Positions 1-6,012 of a stretch of DNA of 10,184 nt are shown piece by piece. The stretch covers positions 5,964-16,147 of the forward strand of contig DHFK01000081.1 in assembly GCA_002400365.1 (NCBI GenBank), in the 5' to 3' direction. The notes beneath the pieces are model-generated. The model saw only the letters and a list, made by a program, of their open reading frames with translations, ran no database searches and was not told the DNA's origin. The DNA is from Anaerolineales bacterium UBA4826. GTDB taxonomy: Bacteria > Chloroflexota > Anaerolineae > UBA4142. The number at the start of each line of letters is the position of its first letter. Positions within the stretch are counted from its first letter, which is position 1. The position numbers were made by a program, and so were the translations under genes.

Positions 1-1088
1 AACCTCAGCACACTCAGCGCCGTCGGAATCGCTCCGAGGAGGACGAGGTACAGCGCTGGAAAGAAGAGGGCTGGAATGTCCAGCGCTTTGAGAAACACGC
101 CGCGCGTCATTTGCACGTACTGCGTCGCGGGCAAAAAGAACGATGCAATCTGCGCGATGCCAGAGCGCGTGTCAATCGGCAAGACGACGCCCGCCATAAA
201 GAAACTAGGAATGAAGAAGATCAATAGGATCACGCGCATCGCCGTGCCCTGGCTGGTGAGAAAACTGGAGATGAGCAGGGTTTCGCCGAGCGACGCGAAA
301 AGGTAGAGCGTGGTCAGAACGATCAAATCAATCGGCGATCCGCGCAGCGGCACCCGAAACCAGGTCAGCGCGAGTGCGACCGCGACGCCGGCGCTGACCA
401 GTCCGAACGCAATGTACGGCAGCAATTTGCCCAGCAAGTACTCTGCCGCGCGGATCGGCGTTGTGGCGAGCGTCTCGAAACTGCCGAGTTCTTTCTCGCG
501 CGTGACCGCGAGCGCAATCGCCAGGGCGGGCAAAATCAGCACGATCGGGATTAGCCCTGGCACCATCGAAAACTTGCTGTCGAGTTCGCGGTTGTACCAC
601 GCCTGGGTTTGCACGCTGATCAGCGGACCCGCGCGCGCGCCCGTGTCGGCGATTTGCAGGTCCACGACGCGCTGGCGAAAACGCGCGATCGTCTGGCTCG
701 CGGTGACTGAATCGCTGCCGTCGGCGATGACCTGGATCGGCGCGAGTTCGCCCGCAGTGAATTTCGCCTGAAAATCCGGCGGAATGACAACAGCCAGGTG
801 AATGTCGCCGCGCATCAGCGCTGCGCGGACCGCCGCATAGTCGCCGAGCGTCTCGGTGCGCTGGAACTTGCCATCGGACGTGATACTGGCGATCAGACGC
901 CGCGAGAGCGCGGTCTGATCCATATCCCAGACTCCCAGGCGCACGTTTTGCACTTCGAAGGCAAAGAGGTAGGCGAAGGTAAAGAGCATGATCGCGGGAG
1001 AAAGCGTAACGAGGAACAGCGTGCGCTTGTCGCGCCAAATGTGTCGGAATTCTTTGCGCAGCATTGCCCAGAGGCGATGGAGTGACAT
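1..1088 (-). CDS. ABC-2 type transporter permease (3' end cut by window edge)
   Basis: Inner-membrane permease of an ABC-2 family exporter, of the YhhJ/YbhR type, which works with a separate ATPase (not in this window). Reading the minus strand from ATG at 1088 gives an open frame of 362 codons with no stop before the edge. The start MSLHRLWAMLRKEFRHIWRD is a typical cytoplasmic N-terminus, followed by TM1 (about residues 24-44). A large extracytoplasmic region (about 45-175) follows and ends in WYNRELDS, matching the family W-[FY]-N-P motif region. Five more hydrophobic segments follow. The loop REKELGSFETLATTPI, then EYLLGKLLPY, is the family's conserved cytoplasmic motif between TM2 and TM3. 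Families of this type run about 370-380 residues, so only the last few residues are missing. Substrate cannot be told. It is transcribed separately from etfA, behind a hairpin. No good ribosome binding site is present and a TATAAT box sits 9 nt before the ATG, so it may be leaderless. Confidence 0.9.
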   Translation of the reverse strand, partial: MSLHRLWAMLRKEFRHIWRDKRTLFLVTLSPAIMLFTFAYLFAFEVQNVRLGVWDMDQTALSRRLIASITSDGKFQRTETLGDYAAVRAALMRGDIHLAVVIPPDFQAKFTAGELAPIQVIADGSDSVTASQTIARFRQRVVDLQIADTGARAGPLISVQTQAWYNRELDSKFSMVPGLIPIVLILPALAIALAVTREKELGSFETLATTPIRAAEYLLGKLLPYIAFGLVSAGVAVALALTWFRVPLRGSPIDLIVLTTLYLFASLGETLLISSFLTSQGTAMRVILLIFFIPSFFMAGVVLPIDTRSGIAQIASFFLPATQYVQMTRGVFLKALDIPALFFPALYLVLLGAIPTALSVLR

Positions 1089-1097
1089 ACCTGGGCA

Positions 1098-1103
1098 ATT
1101 ATA
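1098..1103 (-). promoter_or_regulatory. Candidate -10 box for the ABC permease gene
   Basis: On the minus strand a perfect TATAAT lies 9 nt upstream of the ATG at 1088. The expected transcription start falls within a few bases of that ATG, which implies no or almost no 5' leader. A -35 hexamer at 17 nt spacing (TTTGCG, 1121-1126) is poor and overlaps the tail of the etfA hairpin. The -10 call is therefore reasonable but the full promoter is not certain. Confidence 0.5.
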
Positions 1104-1117
1104 TGCCAAAGGGGAGG

Positions 1118-1159
1118 AAACGCAAACGCCCGCCCCGGCGCGAAACCAGGACGGGCGTT
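1118..1159 (-). terminator. Hairpin terminator downstream of etfA
   Basis: On the minus strand, 10 nt after the etfA TAA, a stem of 14 pairs (1159-1146 with 1138-1125, two G:U wobbles) closes a 7-nt loop (TTTCGCG). The arms read AACGCCCGTCCTGG and CCGGGGCGGGCGTT. The stem is followed by TGCGTTTCC, only a modest U-rich tail, so this is a GC-strong but imperfect intrinsic terminator. Its place between etfA and a gene with its own -10 box fits the end of the acd-etf operon. Confidence 0.6.
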
Positions 1160-1169
1160 CGATCACCGC

Positions 1170-2147
1170 TTAGGGTTGACTCTGAACTTTTTTGATTTCC
1201 TCGTGCATCACCGGCAGCACGTCGAACATGTCCGCGACGATGCCGTAATCGGCGACCTTGAAGATCGGCGCGTCCGGGTCCTTGTTGACTGCGACGATCA
1301 CTTTGGACGACGACATGCCGGCGAGGTGCTGAATCGCGCCGGAGATGCCGAGCGCGATGTACAACTGCGGCGCGACCGTTTTGCCGGTTTGTCCGACTTG
1401 GGTGCTGTAATCAATCCAGCCCGCGTCCACCGCCGCGCGCGATGCGCCGACCGCCGCGCCCAGCGTCTTTGCCAATGCGTGGATCGGCGCGAACCCTTCC
1501 GTGCTCTTGGCGCCGCGCCCGCCCGAGACCACGATCTTGGCTTCGGCGAGATCAACCGCGACCGCTTCCTTCTTGACCTTCTCGACGACCTGAGCGCGCG
1601 GCGAGACATTCGCGACTGGCACCTTTTCAACCGGCGCGCTAGCCGCTTCGGCGGGCGCGGGCGGGAAGATGTTGGGGCGCATGCTCGCCATCACCGGCAG
1701 CGTTTTGGCTTTGACGGTGGCGAGCGCCTTGCCGGCGTACACCGGGCGTTTGAAGATCAGCGCGCCGCCTTCAACCTGAAAGCCGGTGCAGTCGGTGGCA
1801 AGACCCAGATCCAACTTGGCGGCGACCTGCGCGCCGAGTTCCTTGCCATAGCCGGTTGCGCCAAACAGAATCACCGCGGACTGCGTTTGACGAATTACGT
1901 CCGCCAGCGTCGCCGCGTAAACTTCGGGCGTGAAATGCGGCAAGCCCACTTCGGCGTGATACACTTTGGTAACGCCGGTTTTCGCCAACGCTTCCGCGCA
2001 CGCGCCGACGTTGTTGCCCACTACGACCGCTTCGACCGCGCCGCCCAGCCCTTGCGCCATTTCGCGCGCGACCGTTACCAGTTCATACGAAACCTTGCGC
2101 AAATTTCCGTCGCGTCCCTCCGCGACGATGAGGATATTGTTTGCCAT
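1170..2147 (-). CDS. etfA: Electron transfer flavoprotein alpha subunit
   Basis: EtfA, the FAD-carrying subunit of the soluble ETF heterodimer, which accepts electrons from acyl-CoA dehydrogenases and passes them to a membrane quinone reductase. It has 325 residues, normal for the family. The N-terminal ETF domain (about 3-170) contains FGATGYGKELGAQVAAKLD (95-113). The C-terminal FAD-binding domain shows SGGRG (208-212), SRAAVDAGW (236-244), VGQTGK (251-256), GISGAIQH (267-274) and NKDPDAPIF (288-296), the residues that wrap FAD. The ATG at 2147 is preceded by AGGTGA at 6 nt spacing, a good ribosome binding site. It lies 101 nt downstream of etfB, and a long imperfect hairpin repeat fills most of that gap. 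It is the last gene of the acd operon. The ETF family also includes FixB/CarE-type bifurcating proteins. The acyl-CoA dehydrogenase partner supports the classical role, but sequence alone does not exclude another. Confidence 0.96.
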   Translation of the reverse strand: MANNILIVAEGRDGNLRKVSYELVTVAREMAQGLGGAVEAVVVGNNVGACAEALAKTGVTKVYHAEVGLPHFTPEVYAATLADVIRQTQSAVILFGATGYGKELGAQVAAKLDLGLATDCTGFQVEGGALIFKRPVYAGKALATVKAKTLPVMASMRPNIFPPAPAEAASAPVEKVPVANVSPRAQVVEKVKKEAVAVDLAEAKIVVSGGRGAKSTEGFAPIHALAKTLGAAVGASRAAVDAGWIDYSTQVGQTGKTVAPQLYIALGISGAIQHLAGMSSSKVIVAVNKDPDAPIFKVADYGIVADMFDVLPVMHEEIKKVQSQP

Positions 2148-2169
2148 GTCTGATCACCTGTCAGATGAT

Positions 2170-2249
2170 AGCCACGGAGAGCACAGGGGACACAGAGAAA
2201 AAACAAGACGCCAAAAGCACTCTCTGTGTTCTCTGTGATCTCTGTGGCT
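2170..2249. repeat. Palindromic intergenic repeat, 9-nt words (CACAGAGA type)
   Basis: The right arm (2221-2249) contains three tandem 9-mers: TCTCTGTGT, TCTCTGTGA and TCTCTGTGG, starting at 2221, 2230 and 2239. The left arm (2170-2198) contains three diverged complementary words (CCACGGAGA, GCACAGGGG, ACACAGAGA). The arms are 25/29 complementary and enclose a 22-nt A-rich loop. The element lies between etfB and etfA. Its outer edge is the last base of the etfB TAA stop, and it ends 11 nt before the etfA ribosome binding site. In the mRNA it would fold into a long hairpin between the two cistrons. Confidence 0.85.
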
Positions 2250-3037
2250 TAGATCACTTTCGCTTCTTCGTGGAGCAACCGCACCAGTTCCTTTGCCGCG
2301 GTCGCCGCATCGCCGGGGATGATCTTGCCGGGTGGGCGCGCCGGCGGCGGATCGAGATGCACGACCTCCAACTTGGCGCCCTGCGCCCCCAGCGTCGCGG
2401 GAGCGAGTCCCAGGTCAGCCGCGTTCCAATCGGTAATCGGTTTCTTTTTCGCGCCCATGATGCCTTTGAGCGATGGATAGCGCGGCTCGTTCAAGCCTTG
2501 CTGCGCGGTGATGATCGCGGGCAGAACCGTCTCCGCCACGTCGCGATCGCCGTCCACTTCGCGCAGGCAGCGCGCCGATTTCTTGTCGTCGCTAAAATCC
2601 AACTTGATGACGGAATTGACGTGCGGCAGATTCAACAGTTCCGCGACGCGGACCGCGACCTGCGCGTTGTCTTCGTCCACCGCCTGCTTGCCCGCGAAGA
2701 TCAAATCGTACTGCATTTTCTTGAGCGCCGCGGCGAGCGCTTTGGCGGTCGTGGACGCGTCGCCCTCGCCGAACGCGGGATCGTTGAGATGCACCGCGGC
2801 GTCTGCGCCTAGCGCCAACCCTTTGCGGATCGTCTCCTTCGCTTCCTCGGGTCCCAGACACAAGAGCGTGACCTTGCCGCCGCCCTGCTTTTCGTTGATG
2901 CGCAGCGCCTCCTCGACGGCGTACTCGTCGTACGGACTGATGATCCAGGAAATGCCTTCGGTGACCACCTTGCCATCTTTCAACTGGATGCGCGTCTCTG
3001 TGTCCGGCACGCGCTTGATCAGTACCACAATGTTCAT
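2249..3037 (-). CDS. etfB: Electron transfer flavoprotein beta subunit
   Basis: EtfB, the AMP-binding partner of EtfA; together they form the soluble ETF that docks onto acyl-CoA dehydrogenases. With ATG at 3037 the protein is 262 residues, the usual length. The opening MNIVVLIKRVPDTETR is the family start. GKQAVDEDNAQV (116-127) belongs to the nucleotide-binding fold. The stretch from LNEPRYPSL (182-190) into KGIMGAKKKPI (191-201) holds the ETF-beta signature and the recognition loop that contacts dehydrogenase partners. The frame stays open to 3067, but the inner ATG is chosen because AGGAG stands 8 nt before it and because conserved sequence begins there. It is preceded by a heptad-word repeat (3062-3117) and followed directly by a 9-nt-word repeat that begins on the last base of its stop codon. 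Confidence 0.96.
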   Translation of the reverse strand: MNIVVLIKRVPDTETRIQLKDGKVVTEGISWIISPYDEYAVEEALRINEKQGGGKVTLLCLGPEEAKETIRKGLALGADAAVHLNDPAFGEGDASTTAKALAAALKKMQYDLIFAGKQAVDEDNAQVAVRVAELLNLPHVNSVIKLDFSDDKKSARCLREVDGDRDVAETVLPAIITAQQGLNEPRYPSLKGIMGAKKKPITDWNAADLGLAPATLGAQGAKLEVVHLDPPPARPPGKIIPGDAATAAKELVRLLHEEAKVI

Positions 3038-3061
3038 TGCCGATACTCCTGATGTGTTATG

Positions 3062-3117
3062 CGTCAAGCGTAAAACGTAGGGCTCGGTCGTGGTTCACGT
3101 TTTACGCTTTACGTTTT
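3062..3117. repeat. Palindromic intergenic repeat, 7-nt words (CGTAAAA type)
   Basis: The left arm has three tandem heptads CGTCAAG, CGTAAAA, CGTAGGG (3062-3082). The right arm has three inverted heptads ACGTTTT, ACGCTTT, ACGTTTT (3097-3117). The inner 13 bp (3066-3078 with 3097-3109) are perfectly complementary. The right arm enters the coding end of the small membrane protein gene and supplies its last codons and TAA stop (3109-3111). Similar words recur after rsmE at 10038-10079. Confidence 0.85.
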
Positions 3118-3291
3118 GTTCTCTTGCGCGGCTTGGGTCGAATCGGGTTTCATCGTCTCCGGCGGCGGCACATCCTCGAGCGGCTGCGTTCGCCTGCGCC
3201 GATACATATAGTCCGCGACGAACAAGACGATCAGCGTCGTGACGAGCGAAACCATCCCCCCACTGAAAACCAGAATGAAATCACGGCTCAT
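3109..3291 (-). CDS. Small single-pass membrane protein, unknown function
   Basis: I do not recognise a family. The product has 60 residues: a short N-terminus (MSRDFIL), one hydrophobic segment (about residues 5-29) and then YRRRR (30-34). This predicts a single TM helix with the C-terminus in the cytoplasm by the positive-inside rule. The tail is short, proline- and acid-containing (PLEDVPPPET) and likely disordered. Start choice: ATG at 3291 is 2 nt after the TGA of the acyl-CoA dehydrogenase gene, with AAAGGA just upstream inside that gene's end. Translation is therefore probably coupled, and this argues it is a real gene. The last two codons and the TAA lie in a heptad repeat, so the original C-terminus may have been different. 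Its position between acd and etfB suggests, without proof, a role near the acyl-CoA dehydrogenase / ETF complex at the membrane. Confidence 0.72.
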   Translation of the reverse strand: MSRDFILVFSGGMVSLVTTLIVLFVADYMYRRRRTQPLEDVPPPETMKPDSTQAAQENKT

Positions 3292-3293
3292 GG

Positions 3294-4436
3294 TCAATCC
3301 TTTAGCAGCGCCCTGGCGATGATCACGCGTTGAATCTGGTTCGTCCCCTCGTAGATTTGCAGCAACTTGGCGTCGCGCATGTATTTTTCGACTTTGTAAT
3401 CCGCCATGTAACCATAGCCGCCGTGCAATTGCACCGCGTCGGTCGTCACCTCCATCGCGACGTCCGAGCCGTACGCCTTGGCGATCGCCGAGGCGTACGC
3501 GTACGGCAGTTTGTGATCGGTGAGCCACGCGGCGTAGTAGATCGCCAGGCGCGCCGTTTCGATTTTGATGGACATGTCGGCGAGCATGAACTGCAAGCCC
3601 TGAAAGTTTGCGACGGGCTGTCCAAATTGCTGACGCTCTTTCACGAACTTGAGGGACGCCTCCAGCGCCGCGCGCGCCACACCCACGCCCGCCGCGCCGA
3701 TGCCGATGCGCGTGCGGTCGAACGTCTCCATCGCAACTTTGAACCCATCGCCCTCTTTGCCGATCAAATTCGCGGCGGGCACGCGCGCGTCTTGGAAAAC
3801 GATTTCCGCCGTGTCGGACGCGCGGTGCCCCATCTTTTCGCCCATGTGCGTGCGCGTGATGCCGGGCGTATCCGCCGGCACGGCAAAGAGCGACATGCCG
3901 CGATGCTTTTTCTCCGGGTCGGTCACGGCGAACACGGTGAGCAAATGCGCGACTGCGCCGTTGGTGATAAAGTGCTTGGTCCCGTTCAGAACGTACTCAT
4001 CCCCAGACTTGACCGCGCGCGTCCGCATCGCCACCACATCGCTGCCCGCGCCGGGCTCGGTCACACAAAACGCCGCCAAGCCGCCGTCGCGCGCGATCGG
4101 CGCGATGAATTTCTCTTTCTGTTCTTCGGATGCCGCGAGGTGCAGCGGGGTGAGCGCGAGTTCGTTAGCGTTCGCCGCCGTCGTCACGCCGGCGCACGCC
4201 GCGGCAAGTTCCTCGCCGACGATGCACGCCTCGAGCCAGCCCAGCCCGCCGCCGCCATACGCGTCTTCGATGGTCAGATTCAGCAAGCCAAGTTTGTGGG
4301 CTTGATTGAGTAGATCGTACGGATACGCGCCGGTCCGGTCCAATTCGGGGGCGACTGGGGCAATCTCGTTCTGGGCAAAATCGCGCGCCAGTTCTTGCAG
4401 CGCTTTTTGCTCGTCCGTCAGGGAGAAATCAATCAT
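3294..4436 (-). CDS. Acyl-CoA dehydrogenase (FAD-dependent)
   Basis: Flavoenzyme that introduces the alpha-beta double bond into an acyl-CoA and gives the electrons to ETF, encoded downstream in the same operon. It has 380 residues, the standard length of the short/medium-chain family. The domain order is N-terminal helical (about 5-117), middle beta with signature CVTEPGAGSDV (124-134), and C-terminal helical. The second signature is QLHGGYGYMADYKVEKY (336-352). IYEGTNQIQR (361-370) carries the Glu (E363) at the usual catalytic-base position of this subfamily, and RQQFGQP (268-274) is the FAD/CoA interface. Acyl chain specificity (butyryl, isobutyryl, glutaryl and so on) cannot be read from the sequence. 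The start is well supported: GGAGGA at 4446-4451, 9 nt before the ATG. A near-consensus promoter lies at 4488-4516. It is the first gene of the operon. Confidence 0.95.
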   Translation of the reverse strand: MIDFSLTDEQKALQELARDFAQNEIAPVAPELDRTGAYPYDLLNQAHKLGLLNLTIEDAYGGGGLGWLEACIVGEELAAACAGVTTAANANELALTPLHLAASEEQKEKFIAPIARDGGLAAFCVTEPGAGSDVVAMRTRAVKSGDEYVLNGTKHFITNGAVAHLLTVFAVTDPEKKHRGMSLFAVPADTPGITRTHMGEKMGHRASDTAEIVFQDARVPAANLIGKEGDGFKVAMETFDRTRIGIGAAGVGVARAALEASLKFVKERQQFGQPVANFQGLQFMLADMSIKIETARLAIYYAAWLTDHKLPYAYASAIAKAYGSDVAMEVTTDAVQLHGGYGYMADYKVEKYMRDAKLLQIYEGTNQIQRVIIARALLKD

Positions 4437-4487
4437 CTTTGAATGTCCTCCGGGGGCAATTTTTTCTCACCGAGGTAGTCTAAGGTC

Positions 4488-4516
4488 ATTCTACCCGGTT
4501 CGTACCAACGTGTCAA
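4488..4516 (-). promoter_or_regulatory. Sigma70-type promoter of the acd-etf operon
   Basis: On the minus strand, TTGACA (4516-4511, perfect -35) is followed by a 17-nt spacer and TAGAAT (4493-4488, 5 of 6 of the -10 consensus). Transcription would start near 4481 and give a leader of about 45 nt with a strong ribosome binding site (GGAGGA). This is the best promoter match in the window. It diverges from the promoter of the signalling operon. Confidence 0.75.
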
Positions 4517-4529
4517 ATCAAAATCAAAC
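4513..4529. promoter_or_regulatory. Candidate operator: TCAAA direct repeats between divergent promoters
   Basis: Three near-tandem units, TCAAA, TCAAAA and TCAAAC (4513-4529), lie between the -35 box of the acd promoter (4511-4516, partly overlapped) and the -35 box of the signalling operon (4532-4537). A factor bound here could affect both promoters. That it is an operator, possibly for the adjacent DegU-like regulator, is inference. A simple AT-rich stretch is the alternative. Confidence 0.3.
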
Positions 4530-4531
4530 TC

Positions 4532-4560
4532 TTGCAGTCCGCTGAATTTGATGCTATACT
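4532..4560 (+). promoter_or_regulatory. Promoter of the signalling operon
   Basis: TTGCAG (4532-4537, weak -35), a 17-nt spacer and TATACT (4555-4560, 5 of 6 of the -10 consensus). A TG one base before the -10 makes an extended -10. Transcription would start near 4567, about 25 nt ahead of the ATG at 4593. An upstream in-frame ATG at 4548 would not be in this transcript, which supports the 4593 start. Confidence 0.6.
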
Positions 4561-4592
4561 GGTTCTTGCGGGGAAGGGTCAGAAAGGCGGAC

Positions 4593-6008
4593 ATGGACGA
4601 TCCGACGATTCAAGCCAAAGCCATCAGCGTCCAAACACAAGAAGAAGAGCGCTATCGGCTTGCCAATCTGTTGCAAGCCAGTCTGGCGCAATTGCTGTCG
4701 AACGCGACGCTGGAAATCGAGACGTGCTTGCAGTTGATGGATGCCGACCCCAAGACGGCGCGCGACGGCTTGACCACGCTCTTGCACGAGATTCGCCACG
4801 GGCTCACCGACGTGCACATGTGGATCAGAGAACTCCAGCCGCCGCTGCTCAAGGAATTGGGGCTGGTCCCCAGTCTGCGCCGGTACGCCGACGATTTTTC
4901 GAAACAGACCGGCATTGCCCTGACCCTCACCGGCTGGGCTGCGCTCACCGAGCGAATTCCGGAGACGCTGGAGATCGCGCTCTTCCGCATCATCCAAGAA
5001 GCCCTGGACAATGTGCGCGAGCACGCGCACGCGAGCCAGGCAGAGGTCAAACTGGACCTGACGCCGGAGGAACTGGTTGTAACGATTGCCGATAACGGTC
5101 AAGGATTCGATGTCTCCCAGGGCATCGTGCCGGGACGACGACTGGGACTGGTCGCCATGCGCGACCGCGCCGATCTGCTGGCAGGGAGCCTGCAGATCTT
5201 CTCCGAACCCGGCCGCGGAGCCCGCGTGGTTCTGACTGCGCCGCGCGCGCGCTTGCTTCAACCAATCGAGGTTAGCATGAAAGCCAAAAACTCTCGCAAG
5301 AAAAAAGTCTCGCCCGCCGGGATTCGTCTGATGATCGTGGACGATCATCCCCTCTTCCGCGCCGGTCTGCGCCGCGTCCTGGAGATGGAACCCGGCTTTG
5401 AAATCGTGGGCGAAGCCATCAACGGTCAAGAAGCGCTGGACAAGGCGCGCGAATTGGAACCGCAAGTGATCTTGATGGACGTGAATCTGCCCGTGCTGAA
5501 TGGGCTCCAAGCCACGCGCGAACTCACCGCCTCGCGCGACGACATCGCCGTCGTCGTCCTGACGGCGTATCACGACGACGAGCAGATGCTCCACGCGATC
5601 CGCGCCGGCGCCTCTGCCTACTTTCCCAAAGATGTTGATCCCCAGGAACTCGTGCGCGCGGTGCATGAAGTCAGCAAAGGCAACTATATGCTGAACGACG
5701 CGGTCCTCGCCAAACCCCAGGTTGCCACCTGGCTGCTCAATCAATTCGATCAGATGCAGGTTACCGGCGGGGATAGCGCGGAGATGGCGTTCCAGCCCCT
5801 TTCGACGCGCGAGATGGAGATCCTGACGCTCATCACACACGGCAAGAGCAACAAGGAAATCGCCCAGCAACTGGGCATCAGCCGCCAAACGGTCAAGAAT
5901 CACATGACCTCGATTCTGCGGAAACTCGCCGTCAACGATCGGACTCAAGCCGCCGTGTACGCGTTGCGCCGTGGCTGGATTCGCCTGCAAGACGTCCCCA
6001 GAGGTTGA
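4593..6008 (+). CDS. Fused NarX/DegS-type kinase core (no phospho-acceptor His) + NarL/DegU-type response regulator
   Basis: A 471-residue cytoplasmic protein with no TM or sensor domain. Residues 18-100 form a HisKA_3-like dimerisation helix pair. Where the family has R-x-[LI]-A-R-x-x-H-D it reads YRLANLLQASLAQ, so the phospho-acceptor His is Gln28 (CAA) and the following Asp is Ala. The HATPase domain (about 125-217) looks complete: QEALDNVREHA with N140, DNGQGF (167-172) and GLVAMRDR (185-192). A basic linker follows (about 218-243). The receiver domain (about 245-362) has D250/D251, phospho-acceptor D296 in LMDVNLP, T324 and K346. The LuxR-type HTH (about 403-467) contains SNKEIAQQLGISRQTVKNH. 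The start at 4593 fits the promoter and an AAAGG site; the frame is open from 4548. In-frame ATG 5277, with GAGG 5 nt before it, could also produce the regulator alone. It is transcribed with the kinase 4 nt downstream. Confidence 0.9.
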   Translation: MDDPTIQAKAISVQTQEEERYRLANLLQASLAQLLSNATLEIETCLQLMDADPKTARDGLTTLLHEIRHGLTDVHMWIRELQPPLLKELGLVPSLRRYADDFSKQTGIALTLTGWAALTERIPETLEIALFRIIQEALDNVREHAHASQAEVKLDLTPEELVVTIADNGQGFDVSQGIVPGRRLGLVAMRDRADLLAGSLQIFSEPGRGARVVLTAPRARLLQPIEVSMKAKNSRKKKVSPAGIRLMIVDDHPLFRAGLRRVLEMEPGFEIVGEAINGQEALDKARELEPQVILMDVNLPVLNGLQATRELTASRDDIAVVVLTAYHDDEQMLHAIRAGASAYFPKDVDPQELVRAVHEVSKGNYMLNDAVLAKPQVATWLLNQFDQMQVTGGDSAEMAFQPLSTREMEILTLITHGKSNKEIAQQLGISRQTVKNHMTSILRKLAVNDRTQAAVYALRRGWIRLQDVPRG

Positions 6009-6012
6009 CCCA

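Noticed and set aside
328..1098. Minus-strand 256-codon open frame over the permease region
   Set aside because: It is out of frame with the true permease frame from 1088, which shows ABC-2 motifs and TM helices throughout and runs to the edge. The 256-codon frame is basic and lacks TM segments.
1176..2153. Full-length plus-strand open frame opposite etfA
   Set aside because: The translation is rich in Arg, His and Asp with no recognisable fold. The minus frame is an unmistakable EtfA. It is a codon-bias shadow in high-GC DNA.
3038..3067. Longer etfB start at 3067
   Set aside because: The extra ten codons run through the ribosome binding site (AGGAG) and into the repeat. The conserved EtfB N-terminus begins at the ATG at 3037.
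5971..6012. Longer start of the DegS-like kinase at 5971
   Set aside because: It would overlap the HTH end of the preceding gene. ATG 6013 has a good AGAGG site and conventional spacing.
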